A stretch of DNA of 64,000 nucleotides, taken from the NCBI RefSeq assembly GCF_033344935.1, contig NZ_JAWPMM010000001.1:1846001-1910000 (forward strand), read 5' to 3'. The notes under the pieces were generated by a model that was not told the DNA's origin, did not search any database, and saw only the letters and a program-made list of their open reading frames with translations. Source of the stretch: Reichenbachiella sp. Lineage in GTDB: Bacteria; Bacteroidota; Bacteroidia; Cytophagales; Cyclobacteriaceae. A program made the position numbers and the translations under genes. Shown here piece after piece: positions 1 through 9,083 of the stretch (the stretch's first letter is position 1; every line of letters starts with the position of its first letter).

Positions 1-222
1 GAGTTTCCATTTATTTCCGATGCTATTCAGGCTCATTTGGATCGCGTGCCTACCCATGACAACCCTGGCAGACCAACGCTTGCTTTACGAGAAATCATGA
101 AAGAGCTAGACACAGTTGAATTTGCACCAGTTTTCAAAGAATTTAATCAACGAGAAAGTATCTATGGCTTTGGAGATTTGCAGGTCAAGCGACTTTTTGA
201 CGAGATTTTGGCAGCAAATTAA
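1..222 (+). CDS. C-terminal end of a DUF1835-like protein (5' partial)
   Basis: The reading frame is already open at base 1 and ends at the TAA at 220-222, so only about 73 C-terminal residues are present and the true start lies outside the window. The visible part contains HLDRVP early and IYGFGDLQV near the end. This spacing resembles the C-terminal half of DUF1835/DUF3658 proteins, where an HL.RFP segment is followed by a short helical domain with a YG.GD motif. No biochemical role is established for that family. The family call is tentative because the diagnostic N-terminal half is missing. Confidence 0.5.
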   Translation, partial: EFPFISDAIQAHLDRVPTHDNPGRPTLALREIMKELDTVEFAPVFKEFNQRESIYGFGDLQVKRLFDEILAAN

Positions 223-529
223 ATGAAGGTGCCAGATGATCTATTTTGAATTTCTACCGTATTTCGTCATTTCAACATGTAGCATTGAAATCTAATTGTA
301 TGAGAATAGTCATACAGCTAATGAGGATAAGAATTCTCACCTCGTTGCATTACGTCTGAACTGACAGGTTGTAATAACTCTGTCAGTTAAACAGGTTATC
401 TTTTACGGTTTTCTTCAACGACACGCTTTTGAAACTACTTCAAAATACATTATCCTTGAGTAGCAGCCTTTTTTGAAAAACTTGATTTAGCGTTTTTTGA
501 TATCAAATCTTTTTTAACCGCACCGTACA
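223..529. other. Intergenic, no gene seen
   Basis: This 307-base AT-rich stretch lies between the partial gene and the next ORF. No convincing ORF, repeat or terminator was found. A promoter for the gene at 530 is expected here but no clear TAnnTTTG element could be fixed. Confidence 0.5.
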
Positions 530-1369
530 ATGAAGAATTTAATACTGATGGCTTTCCTTATGTTGGGATTTGACATGATTTGTGTCTCTCAAAACCCACT
601 TCCATTATTAAAGGATTATACTTATGATACTGATAACAACCAAATAGACTTCAAACAAGAGTTAAAGAACCAACTAGCCAATTCCTTTTGTTTAAATGCT
701 TTTGTCAGGTATTCTAAAAATCCGTTTTACAATCAAACATTCAGTCCAGCCAAGATTATGTTGTTTAAGGCTAATTATGAATATGTAATTCAAATAAAAG
801 TGTCTGATTTGATCGATTCAAAATTTTCTGTTTCGCTTTTTAAGGATCAAAAAATCACTAAAACTAAAGCATATGTCATCTCTAATGATGAAGGTGGTCT
901 AAGAGAAAAAGCAATGAAAAAGAAGTTTTACAATACTGTAGAATCTGATTCATCAGTGGTTTTTGATTTTAGTAAAGCTGAATATCCTTCAAACCAAATA
1001 GTTAGAATGTATTGTAAAACTGAATCATCTGATTTGGAAAATTTGAGATTTTTCAGACCACATAATACGAAAGGGTTTGTTGGTTATGTATCAGTTAACA
1101 TACCTGAAATATTTAGATATAATTTGAATAATGACTTTTTGGAAGAATTGGAGTCTGAGGAGGGTAGCATGATTTTAAAGCAGTTTTCATATGATGTTTC
1201 AAGGCTAGCAGTGAGTTTAAGTGTGCCAACAACAACGTATAAATGGAATGCTGATCCTTCTTTTTCCAGTATAAAGTTTGATTTATTGTCTATAAACTTA
1301 CCTGAAGCGATTGGTACCAGTGTTGAAGAAATTTTAAATCAAAATGCAGTGAATTTAAGGTTTAACTAA
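530..1369 (+). CDS. Secreted protein of unknown function
   Basis: This 279-residue ORF starts MKNLILMAFLMLGFDMICVSQ, a short basic start plus hydrophobic stretch typical of a Sec signal peptide, with likely cleavage near residue 20. The mature part is rich in K, N, S, F and Y and has no motif I recognise. It looks like a single beta-rich exported domain. It has no operon partner: about 300 bases of intergenic DNA precede it and 250 follow. It is real as a gene by length, codon texture and signal peptide, but its function is unknown. Confidence 0.7.
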   Translation: MKNLILMAFLMLGFDMICVSQNPLPLLKDYTYDTDNNQIDFKQELKNQLANSFCLNAFVRYSKNPFYNQTFSPAKIMLFKANYEYVIQIKVSDLIDSKFSVSLFKDQKITKTKAYVISNDEGGLREKAMKKKFYNTVESDSSVVFDFSKAEYPSNQIVRMYCKTESSDLENLRFFRPHNTKGFVGYVSVNIPEIFRYNLNNDFLEELESEEGSMILKQFSYDVSRLAVSLSVPTTTYKWNADPSFSSIKFDLLSINLPEAIGTSVEEILNQNAVNLRFN

Positions 1370-1619
1370 TGACATATCGAAGTGCAAATCCACCTTAGAC
1401 TATAAAGGAAACTTATATAAGGTAGCTGCGAAATGTAACAGCAGGTATTTCTGCGATAATTACCTGTATATCTTAATTTCCATCTTAAGGTGAAAGGTAC
1501 TTCTACTTGGCCCATGAAGCGTTGTGCCTTGTCATTGATAGCGATTTCGACGTTAAGATTGTACTAAAAACAAAATCTAAAATTGCACGTCTATTAAGGG
1601 CATTGATATAATCGGAAAG
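1370..1619. other. Intergenic with a possible coding relic on the minus strand
   Basis: No intact gene is seen in these 250 bases. On the minus strand a frame is open from about 1570 down to a TAG near 1370 and reads protein-like at its beginning (NVEIAINDKAQRFMGQVEV), but a stop precedes it directly and no start codon is plausible at its head. It could be a decayed gene fragment or chance. It also holds whatever promoter serves the regulator at 1620. Confidence 0.3.
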
Positions 1620-2201
1620 ATGGATTTTGAAAAAATATTAAGTACTGTAGGTGAATTATACTCTCCTTTATCTGTAGCGTGTCAAAGGGAGTTTGTAGCC
1701 CACGCACGAGTGGCTACCTTCAAAAAAGGCGATGTTGTTGTTCGTGAAGGGCAGTTTTCTAAAAAGGCATCTTTGATTGTAGAAGGTTGTGCACGCGCTT
1801 ACTATTTAAAAGATGGAAAGGACATTTCCGACTGGTTTACATTCGAGAATCAGTTTATGGCACCGATTGTGAGTTTTTTTAGTGATCAGCCGAGCCCTCA
1901 CAATATTGAGTATGTAGAAGATTCAATAGTTCTTGAGTTTTCAAAGGAAACGATGGACATGCTTTCTACTAAATACCATAATTTTGAACGATTTATTAGC
2001 AAAGTGGTAACAGAAACTATGCTTGGCCTTTGCGAAAGATTGTATACCATTCAATTCAATAGAGCAGAAGAAAGATATAGGCACCTTATCAATATTCATC
2101 CTGATATCGCCTATAGAATACCACTCACTCACATTGCATCTTATTTGGGGATAACCTTAGAAACGCTGAGTAGAATAAGAAACCCGAAAGTCCGAATTTG
2201 A
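1620..2201 (+). CDS. Crp/Fnr-family transcriptional regulator
   Basis: This 193-residue protein has the layout of the short Bacteroidota Crp-like regulators. A cyclic-nucleotide-binding-like beta barrel covers about residues 20-115 (FKKGDVVVREGQFSKKASLIVEG is the typical entry), followed by a dimerisation helix and a C-terminal helix-turn-helix at about 165-190 (IPLTHIASYLGITLETLSRIR). That recognition-helix ending is characteristic of the family. The residues that bind cAMP in E. coli CRP are not preserved, as is usual in these relatives, so the ligand is unknown. It lies 427 bases upstream of a flavodoxin-fold oxidoreductase gene, a common pairing in Bacteroidota, but no operator was identified. 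Confidence 0.88.
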   Translation: MDFEKILSTVGELYSPLSVACQREFVAHARVATFKKGDVVVREGQFSKKASLIVEGCARAYYLKDGKDISDWFTFENQFMAPIVSFFSDQPSPHNIEYVEDSIVLEFSKETMDMLSTKYHNFERFISKVVTETMLGLCERLYTIQFNRAEERYRHLINIHPDIAYRIPLTHIASYLGITLETLSRIRNPKVRI

Positions 2202-2628
2202 TTTATATCAAATGATTCTTCTTCCATTCACGAGACATTTGTGAAAAAAATGGAAGAAAAATGCAAAACATTTCAATCTGGGGTAGTTGGTGGATGCCGA
2301 TCCGAAAATGGTTTTACCCCATCTGGTTGCTCTACGAAATCTCCTATCGATTTTATGAATATTCTTGGACAGTACATACCTATTTATCCAACGCGCAAGA
2401 TCAAATAACTTGTTATTTGGGAGGACTTGGTGCTCAAATTTTGACCATCTCCTGCAGTATGGTGACATTCTCTATTTGCACTGCTTTTTTATCCGTGCCG
2501 GCTTGTTTTGTGCTATACAAATTCTTTAGTACCCAAAACCTCACCGGAACTGAATTAGAACTGAAAATGAAAATCTGGTTTTAGCCGCTTTTTTGCACTA
2601 CTTCAAATCAATTTATCAAAAGAATCAA
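2202..2628. other. Intergenic, no supported gene
   Basis: Several overlapping open frames on both strands cross these 427 bases, the longest being 107 codons on the plus strand at 2261-2584. Its composition (many W, Y, F and C residues without domain logic) and the lack of a ribosome binding site argue against a real product. The frames on the plus strand could be debris of a frameshifted gene, but no family could be recognised, so I call it non-coding. Confidence 0.45.
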
Positions 2629-3207
2629 ATGAAAAAAATACTGATCATCAACGGACATCCTGATAAGGAAAGCTTCAATTTCGCACTTTCTGATGCTTAT
2701 AAGGAGGGAGCACAATATTCAAATGCGGAAGTAAAAGAAATTAATATTCGAGAGCTAGATTTCAACCCCAATCTTCAATATGGATATAGAAAAAGAACTG
2801 AATTAGAGCCGGATCTGCTGGACGCCCAGCAGAAAATTAAATGGGCCGACCATATCGTTTGGGTGTACCCCGTTTGGTGGGGTTCGCTGCCGGCCATTGC
2901 CAAGGGCTTTGTAGATAGGGTTTTTCTTCCTGGCTTTGCCTTTGAGCATAAAGAAAACTCAGTTTGGTGGGACGAATTGTTGACAGGTAAATCGGCCCGA
3001 ATCATCTGCACTTTAGATCAACCCGGTTGGTACTACAAGTTGATATATGGTAGCCCCAGTCACAAAGCCATGAAAAAATTAACTATGCATTTTGTCGGCG
3101 TTAAAAAGGTACGAATAACTGCTATTGGTCCGATTAGAGAGTCCAAGGAAAGTTACAGGGCCAAATGGTTGAAAAAAGTAGAAAAACTGGGTCGAGCCAA
3201 TAGGTGA
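2629..3207 (+). CDS. NAD(P)H-dependent oxidoreductase (flavodoxin-like fold)
   Basis: This is a predicted cytoplasmic FMN- or FAD-dependent quinone/NAD(P)H reductase of the KefF/MdaB type. The start was set at the ATG at 2629, giving MKKILIINGHPDKESFNFAL; an upstream in-frame TTG would add residues outside the fold. INGHPDKESFN is the phosphate-binding loop after strand 1, and WADHIVWVYPVWWGSLPAI followed by KGFVDRVFLPGFAF is the conserved flavin and dimer-interface region of the family. The length of 192 residues is normal. The substrate cannot be told from sequence. The Crp-like regulator upstream may control it, which is inference. Confidence 0.88.
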   Translation: MKKILIINGHPDKESFNFALSDAYKEGAQYSNAEVKEINIRELDFNPNLQYGYRKRTELEPDLLDAQQKIKWADHIVWVYPVWWGSLPAIAKGFVDRVFLPGFAFEHKENSVWWDELLTGKSARIICTLDQPGWYYKLIYGSPSHKAMKKLTMHFVGVKKVRITAIGPIRESKESYRAKWLKKVEKLGRANR

Positions 3208-3242
3208 AATTATTTGATTCAGAACGTATTTTTCTGCTGAAA

Positions 3243-3289
3243 GCAAAAAACCTACCACCCTTTGTCGTTAGCGGCGACTGAGTGGTAGG
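3243..3289 (-). terminator. Intrinsic terminator of the minus-strand permease gene
   Basis: Perfect 8-base arms (cctaccac at 3251-3258, gtggtagg at 3282-3289) enclose a smaller gtcg/cgac stem. Read on the minus strand, the hairpin is followed by a T run (the A run at 3244-3250). It lies about 55 bases beyond the stop of the gene ending at 3345. Confidence 0.75.
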
Positions 3290-3344
3290 CTTATCAATTT
3301 GAGTAAATGACCTATAGTTTCTTGCGACTGAGACGGAGAACCAA

Positions 3345-5744
3345 CTACTCGTCTTTCAGTACATCTACAGGGTTTAGCCTAGCGGCGTTGATCACCCTGT
3401 AACTTACCGTGAGGAAAGTAAAAAGCATTACAACTAAACCGGCTATTAGAAAAACTACTACTGATATAGTTTCTTTATAGGTGAAAAGACTCGACCATTC
3501 GCTAGCGAAGAGATAAGCAAATGGTGCTGCTACACCAAAGGCTATCAAAACCTGCTTGCCATACGATTTGAAGAGCAGTGTTACCAGCTGTATGCCGGTA
3601 GAACCCAATACTTTTCTCACCCCAATTTCTTTTTTGCGTCTATCGATCATATATGAAGTAATTCCGAACAATCCGAATCCTGCAATGATCAGCATGATGA
3701 CTGCACCGATACCAAATAGTTGACCTATTCGCTGATCGTTGACATAGAAGTTATTGATTTGGTTATCCAGGAAGTGCCACTCCATGGCAGTGCTATTATC
3801 AAACTTGTCATGCACTTCAGTCAAACCCGCTAAGGTTTCATTAAAGTTTGAAGTATTTAGTTTCAATGAAAAATAGTCTATGGCTGTCACTGGATTGGCC
3901 CAGTATCCTAGCGCAATAGGTGCAATGTCGTTGTGCAAAGATTGGTAGTGAAAGTCTTTCACTACACCTATGATTTGCATGGGACCAGAATTTCTCGCGG
4001 ATAGATAGATCGATTGACCTACTGGGTTCTCCAAGTTCATCGCTTTTACAGCGGCCTCATTCAAAATGATTTTCGTGGAGTCGGTCACCTTGTTTCCAGT
4101 GAAATTTGTACCTTCTAATAGCTCAAATCCATAAGTGTCCAGCATTTGCTCATCGAAGCACATAAAGTAGGTGTTCACAGAGTCTTGTGCCGATTGTCTT
4201 GATTTGAAGTCCACCCGACGAATGCCTTTCCACTCTCCAGGAACTCGAGAGGAGGTAGCTACTTTCTGAACGCCTGGCACTTGAGCCAATTCCGCTTTCA
4301 TGGCTTCGAAGTTCTTTCTCACATTGCGGTTGTTGATGTCTATCACTAGCATGTTCTCTTGATCAAAACCCAATTCTTTGTTTTTGATAAATTGCATTTG
4401 TTGATATATAACCAGCGCTCCAACTAACATCACGATACTGATAGCAAACTGAACGACAACCAATGAACTTCTAACGTTCATTGAGTTTGACTTTACCTCG
4501 CCCTTTAGACTTGCTACTGGTTGTAGCTTTGATAAAACTAGTGCAGGATAAAATCCAGAAGCTGTACCTAAAAGCAAGGTGATACAGAAAATAATCAAGG
4601 AGATGTTAAGGATGTTTTCTTTGTTGAGTTCAAAGTGTTTTCCTGCTATTTCATTGAAGTAGGGCAAAAGAATTTCGATCAGCAAAACGGAAAATAGGAA
4701 AGAGAAAAAAGCCAAAACAATCGATTCGATTAAAAACTGCGAGATCAACTGACTTTTACTCGCTCCACTCACTTTTCGCAATCCAATTTCTTTGGCTCGC
4801 TGCGTAGACTTAGCTGTGGAAAGGTTTATATAGTTGATGCAGACAACGATCATGATAAAAACCGCTATACCCATAAATAATTTGATATAGAAAATATTAC
4901 CATAGGCATCCGTAATTCCATATTGGATGTCTTTCGAGTTAAGATAAATATCACCCAAGTTTTGAAGTGACAGCTGTCTTATTTCAGGAGTGTTTCTTTT
5001 GTCATAGGTAGTGATCAAAGAAGGAAACTTAGCTGCTACGGACTGAGCATCTACATTTGATTCTAGCATAACATATGAAAATGCACCATAGTTGTCCCAT
5101 GAGTTCAAATATTCACTGAATCGATCCTGATCCGCCGAATTCATCGAGAATAAAACGGTGAATTGTAAATGTGAATTTTCTGGAACTTCTTTGAGTACGC
5201 CCGTTACTTTCACATCGTTCATGCTGGTCCATTTCATTGTTTTGCCTATCGGGTTTTCGTTTCCGAAAAACTGTCTGGCTGCTGATTCTGTAAGCACTAT
5301 GGAGTTGTAGTCTTTAAGTGCGGAGCCTTTATCCCCGGCCACAAATTCAAAATCAAAAAAATCAAAGAAGTTGGATTCAGCAATCATATAGCTTCTTACC
5401 TGAATTTTATCTCCATTCCATAGAATATCTCTGTGTCCACCCGGTTGAAATACTCTCGTGAAATCGGAAACTCCAGGAACATCACTTTTCATTGCAGCAG
5501 GTACTGCAGGCGAGGTTTGACCATAATGCTGGACGTCTGACGGGTCAGAATGATCTGACTCAATCACACGATAGATTTTATCATGTTGACTATGGAATTG
5601 GTCGTAGGTCAATTCATCTTCCACATAAAATAAAATCAAAGAGGCACACGTAATCCCAACAGATAGACCAAGGATATTGATCAATGCATAGGTTTTGTTT
5701 TTAATAAGCGTGCGAAGCGCAATTTTGAAGTAGTTTTTCAGCAT
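3345..5744 (-). CDS. ABC transporter permease, FtsX/MacB-like, stand-alone
   Basis: This 799-residue membrane protein begins MLKNYFKIALRTLIKNKTY, the usual start of Bacteroidota FtsX/MacB-type permeases. One N-terminal membrane helix (about 20-42) is followed by a periplasmic MacB-like core domain. A three-helix FtsX block lies at about 285-400 with the AKEIGLRKVSGAS cytoplasmic loop. A second periplasmic domain is followed by another FtsX block with KKEIGVRKVLGST near residue 700. The protein thus carries two permease halves. No ATPase gene is adjacent, as is typical for this expanded family. Such proteins are thought to export or mechanically transmit to envelope substrates; the substrate here is unknown. 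Similar permeases occur at 11125 and 16220. Confidence 0.9.
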   Translation of the reverse strand: MLKNYFKIALRTLIKNKTYALINILGLSVGITCASLILFYVEDELTYDQFHSQHDKIYRVIESDHSDPSDVQHYGQTSPAVPAAMKSDVPGVSDFTRVFQPGGHRDILWNGDKIQVRSYMIAESNFFDFFDFEFVAGDKGSALKDYNSIVLTESAARQFFGNENPIGKTMKWTSMNDVKVTGVLKEVPENSHLQFTVLFSMNSADQDRFSEYLNSWDNYGAFSYVMLESNVDAQSVAAKFPSLITTYDKRNTPEIRQLSLQNLGDIYLNSKDIQYGITDAYGNIFYIKLFMGIAVFIMIVVCINYINLSTAKSTQRAKEIGLRKVSGASKSQLISQFLIESIVLAFFSFLFSVLLIEILLPYFNEIAGKHFELNKENILNISLIIFCITLLLGTASGFYPALVLSKLQPVASLKGEVKSNSMNVRSSLVVVQFAISIVMLVGALVIYQQMQFIKNKELGFDQENMLVIDINNRNVRKNFEAMKAELAQVPGVQKVATSSRVPGEWKGIRRVDFKSRQSAQDSVNTYFMCFDEQMLDTYGFELLEGTNFTGNKVTDSTKIILNEAAVKAMNLENPVGQSIYLSARNSGPMQIIGVVKDFHYQSLHNDIAPIALGYWANPVTAIDYFSLKLNTSNFNETLAGLTEVHDKFDNSTAMEWHFLDNQINNFYVNDQRIGQLFGIGAVIMLIIAGFGLFGITSYMIDRRKKEIGVRKVLGSTGIQLVTLLFKSYGKQVLIAFGVAAPFAYLFASEWSSLFTYKETISVVVFLIAGLVVMLFTFLTVSYRVINAARLNPVDVLKDE

Positions 5745-5978
5745 GTCTTGGTTTTTTTACCTCTATGCCAAAATACGTGCCGACAACGTTAACTTATAGA
5801 TTATCAGTAAGATAGAGTTTTGTTAAATGCCAGGATATGTTCGTATCCGTGCAATAGGTGTGCGAAATAGTGGATTTGGCGAACAGTTGTCATTGATCGT
5901 GCTCATTCTGTCGTTTGTAGGGACCGGATTCTAATCAAAATCGTTTTTCGTTAGCTTTTTGTAAAAAAGAACCGAAAG

Positions 5979-6353
5979 ATGATATCAAAACTCAAAATTA
6001 CGATGCTAGGTCTTTGCTTGTGTGGAATGAGCGCCTGTAGTCGATTGTCGGACGAACAACAACTAGAATGGGCCAGAGGCCAAGAGGTGTATCTCGCGAA
6101 TTGTCTGAGCTGCCATGGAGCGGACGGCAAAGGGCTAGGAGGTACCTATCCTTCACTTACACGAGCATCCATCACTCCTGACTTTACAGCTAGAGCCAAG
6201 TATTTGATTGAAAAGGGATCTCCTGGAGAAGGAGGTATGCTTCCCATTCCCATTTCTAAAAAGGAAATGATCGAAGTTGTCAATTACATTCAAAACGCTT
6301 GGGGCAACGAGGCGGACTTTGAAACCTTATCACCACAACTATCAAAAAATTAA
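5979..6353 (+). CDS. Lipoprotein c-type cytochrome of the Mo-hydroxylase operon
   Basis: This 124-residue protein has a signal peptide ending in a lipobox-like GMSAC (Cys20), so it is probably a membrane-anchored periplasmic lipoprotein. Heme is bound covalently by CLSCH (Cys42, Cys45, His46), and the likely axial methionine is Met87 in GEGGMLPIP. It is a single class-I type domain. It begins a tight operon: the next gene starts one base after its stop, and the two following genes encode the iron-sulfur and molybdopterin subunits of an isoquinoline-1-oxidoreductase-like enzyme. The obvious inferred role is to take electrons from that enzyme and pass them to the respiratory chain. Confidence 0.88.
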   Translation: MISKLKITMLGLCLCGMSACSRLSDEQQLEWARGQEVYLANCLSCHGADGKGLGGTYPSLTRASITPDFTARAKYLIEKGSPGEGGMLPIPISKKEMIEVVNYIQNAWGNEADFETLSPQLSKN

Positions 6354-6354
6354 T

Positions 6355-6819
6355 ATGCCTACTTATCAACTCAACATTAACGGAAAACCGACAAGCATAG
6401 AAGCCGAAGCAGACATGCCATTGTTGTGGGTCATTAGGGACCTTTTGAAACTGTATGGAACCAAATATGGCTGTGGTATTGCGCAATGCGGCGCTTGCAC
6501 GGTCGATATAGATGGTACACCTGTTCGCTCCTGTGTGGTACCCATCGAACGAGTCCAAGGCAAGTCGGTCATTACAATAGAAGGACTTTCTGAAAACGGC
6601 AATCACCCTGTTCAAGAGGCATGGAAAGATATAGATGTGCCACAGTGCGGCTATTGTCAGACGGGCCAAATCATGTCAGCGGCTGCTCTACTTGAGCGAA
6701 TTCCTCAGCCCACAGAAGACCAGATTCACAGAGCCATGAAAGGTAATGTTTGCCGATGTGGTACTTATCCAAGAATTATGAAAGCCATTCTATCAGCAGC
6801 TAAACCACAGGAATCATGA
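6355..6819 (+). CDS. (2Fe-2S)-binding subunit of a molybdenum hydroxylase (IorA-like)
   Basis: The protein is 154 residues and carries two [2Fe-2S] clusters. The N-terminal plant-ferredoxin-type cluster is bound by [13 protein letters not shown] plus a later Cys (RSCVVP). The C-terminal helical domain carries [10 protein letters not shown] and [11 protein letters not shown]. The start was placed at the ATG at 6355, one base after the cytochrome stop; an upstream in-frame extension would overlap the cytochrome gene and lies outside the fold. The family is the small subunit of xanthine-dehydrogenase-type enzymes that use an external electron acceptor, such as isoquinoline 1-oxidoreductase. The clusters relay electrons from the molybdenum site in the next gene product, probably to the cytochrome. 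Confidence 0.92.
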   Translation: MPTYQLNINGKPTSIEAEADMPLLWVIRDLLKLYGTKYGCGIAQCGACTVDIDGTPVRSCVVPIERVQGKSVITIEGLSENGNHPVQEAWKDIDVPQCGYCQTGQIMSAAALLERIPQPTEDQIHRAMKGNVCRCGTYPRIMKAILSAAKPQES

Positions 6820-9035
6820 AAACGAGCAGAAGAGAATTTTTGAAAGTAAGCTCCTTGGCTGGGGGTGGATTTATGCTGGCTGTGTCAGTGCCTGGGGTGG
6901 CGAAGTTGATTCAGGCTGGTAACCAAACAGATTTGCCCGAACTGAATCATTTTTTGAGCATTGACTTAGATGGGAATGTGATTTTTCAGCTGACGGCTCA
7001 TGAAATGGGGCAAGGTTCAGGTACAGGATTGCCTATGATTTTGGCAGAAGAGCTAGGGGCTGATTGGTCCAAGGTAAGAGTAAATCGAGCGGGCTATGAC
7101 AAGAAATTTATCGGAGTCATTAGAGAAACCACCGGCGGCAGTGGAACTATTCAGGATCAATGGGATTTGATGAGGCGTATGGGTGCAACCGCCCGTGAGA
7201 TGCTAAAGTCGGCCGCGGCCAATCAGTGGAAGGTATCAGTTGATCAACTCAAGGTTGAAGAGGGGTGGGTGATGGAAACGGGTACCACTAGAAGACTGAG
7301 TTTTGGTGAATTAGCCGAAGCAGCCTCCAAACTTAAGGCGCCTGAAGAGGTGGAATTTAAGAAACCTGCAGATTTTAAGATTGTAGGTCAATCGGTTCGA
7401 AACCTGATTACCGATCATGTGGTTACTGGAAAAGGTAACTACGGAATCAATGTGGATTTGCCAGATATGGTCTATGCTTCTATAGAGAAATGCCCTGTCT
7501 ATAAAGGAAAACTTAAGTCCTTCGATGACACAGAAGCTTTGAAGGTGAACGGTGTGATGCAGGTATTTGCCTTACCGGCACTAGAACCTGCAGAAGATAT
7601 GAATCATATTCAGGAAGGGGTAGTGGTGATAGCCAACTCTACCTGGGCGGCATTCAAAGGACGAAAGGCACTGAAGATTGATTGGGACTTGGGAGATAAT
7701 TCGAATAATAGCAATAAGAAAATAGAAGATGATTTTAATAAAGCTGGGGAGCAGTTTGAGGAACCGGTTTATACCCAAGGAGATTATCAAAAGGTGAAAA
7801 ATGAAGAGGGAACAAGAGAGATAGAAGCCACCTACATTAACCCTCATCAGGCTCATGCCTTGATGGAACCGATGAATGCTACGGCTCATTATGATGGGGA
7901 TAGATGTCAAATTTGGGTGGGTACACAAAATGCGAGCAGTGTAGTACTGAATGTAGCCAAGGCTGTGGATATTCCTGATGATAAAATTGAGGTACATACT
8001 CAAAATTCAGGTGGTTCTTTTGGACGAAGGTATTATCCCGACACATCAATAGAAGCCGCTTACATTTCTAAGCAGATTAAAAAACCAGTTAAACTGACTT
8101 GGACTCGAGAAGATGGTATTCAGCACGATTATTTTCATCCTTATCAAGAATCCAGATTTAGCGCTTTACTGAAAGAAGATCAATTGGTTGGCATGCAGGT
8201 CAAGCTAATTAAAACCGTGGATTATGGTTCGGGGGATCATTTATGGGAGAATCCATATCCTGTGGACAACATGGATACTTATCTCAATGCAGTGGACGGA
8301 CTGGTACATCAAGGAGCCTGGAGAAGTGTGCAGGTTCATTCGAGTTCTATGGGCAAAGAGTGTTTTATAGATGAGGTGGCAATAGCACTTGAAAAGGATC
8401 CAGTGGCATTAAGAAATGAACTTCTAACCAAGGAGATCGAAACGGTTAAGTTTAATAGACCCACTCGTCCGGGACAACAACCATTTGATGAAATTGTAAA
8501 GGAGTTTCGAATTCAAATCAGAGATAAATATCTCAGTGTGCTCAACTATGTAGAAAAAGAAGGGCTTTGGGAAAAGGCGAAGACTGAAGGTGGAGGCAGA
8601 GGCTTTGCCATGGAAGACTTTTTTGCCAACACAGTTTGCGCCCATATAGTGGAAGTGGAAAAGGATAATTCTGACTGGGGAATTCGAATCAAGAAGATCA
8701 CGAGTGTTTTAGATTGTGGAATAGTAGTTAATCCACATTTTGGTCGAGGACAAGTGGAGGGAAGTATTATTTGGGCTTTATCAGCTATGAAATATGGAGG
8801 AATTGACATCAAAAATGGCGTGGTGCAGCAAAGCAATTTCCACAACAATAAGCTACTTCGGATAGATGAAGTGCCAGAGATAGAGGTGCATTTTGTACCA
8901 AGTGAGGAGCCTCCAACAGGCTTAGGAGAACCCGCTACGCCGCCGTTGGCGCCGGCCGTGCTCAATGCTATTTATGATGCTACTGGTCGACGTATCCGCA
9001 AGCTGCCTGTGACTCGGGAAGATATAATATCATAG
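6816..9035 (+). CDS. Molybdopterin-binding subunit of a periplasmic molybdenum hydroxylase (IorB-like)
   Basis: This 739-residue catalytic subunit overlaps the previous gene by four bases (ATGA), indicating translational coupling. It starts [18 protein letters not shown], a twin-arginine signal (SRREFLK), so the folded cofactor-loaded enzyme is exported to the periplasm. Molybdenum cofactor-binding segments are visible, for example [21 protein letters not shown] and the C-terminal [18 protein letters not shown]. The last carries the glutamate corresponding to the catalytic base of the xanthine dehydrogenase family. Single-chain IorB-type enzymes hydroxylate N-heterocycles or oxidise aldehydes; the substrate here cannot be read. 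The small subunit lacks its own Tat signal and could travel with this one by hitchhiking, which is inference from known relatives. Confidence 0.92.
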   Translation: MKTSRREFLKVSSLAGGGFMLAVSVPGVAKLIQAGNQTDLPELNHFLSIDLDGNVIFQLTAHEMGQGSGTGLPMILAEELGADWSKVRVNRAGYDKKFIGVIRETTGGSGTIQDQWDLMRRMGATAREMLKSAAANQWKVSVDQLKVEEGWVMETGTTRRLSFGELAEAASKLKAPEEVEFKKPADFKIVGQSVRNLITDHVVTGKGNYGINVDLPDMVYASIEKCPVYKGKLKSFDDTEALKVNGVMQVFALPALEPAEDMNHIQEGVVVIANSTWAAFKGRKALKIDWDLGDNSNNSNKKIEDDFNKAGEQFEEPVYTQGDYQKVKNEEGTREIEATYINPHQAHALMEPMNATAHYDGDRCQIWVGTQNASSVVLNVAKAVDIPDDKIEVHTQNSGGSFGRRYYPDTSIEAAYISKQIKKPVKLTWTREDGIQHDYFHPYQESRFSALLKEDQLVGMQVKLIKTVDYGSGDHLWENPYPVDNMDTYLNAVDGLVHQGAWRSVQVHSSSMGKECFIDEVAIALEKDPVALRNELLTKEIETVKFNRPTRPGQQPFDEIVKEFRIQIRDKYLSVLNYVEKEGLWEKAKTEGGGRGFAMEDFFANTVCAHIVEVEKDNSDWGIRIKKITSVLDCGIVVNPHFGRGQVEGSIIWALSAMKYGGIDIKNGVVQQSNFHNNKLLRIDEVPEIEVHFVPSEEPPTGLGEPATPPLAPAVLNAIYDATGRRIRKLPVTREDIIS

Positions 9036-9055
9036 TTAGTTTAGTGACTTATGTA

Positions 9056-9083
9056 TAGCGATGGCATGAAAGTGCTATCGCTA
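9056..9083. terminator. Hairpin between convergent genes
   Basis: tagcgatggca (9056-9066) pairs with tgctatcgcta (9073-9083) with one G-T pair. It sits between the convergent ends of the Mo-hydroxylase operon and the histidine kinase and overlaps the kinase stop codon. There is no long T run, so its strength as a terminator is uncertain. Confidence 0.5.

Noticed and set aside
2208-2584. Overlapping ORFs of 86 (minus) and 107 (plus) codons
   Set aside because: Unnatural composition, no ribosome binding site and no recognisable domain; treated as intergenic.
8546-8965. 139-codon minus-strand ORF
   Set aside because: Shadow of the molybdopterin subunit gene, with low-complexity Ser/Pro composition.
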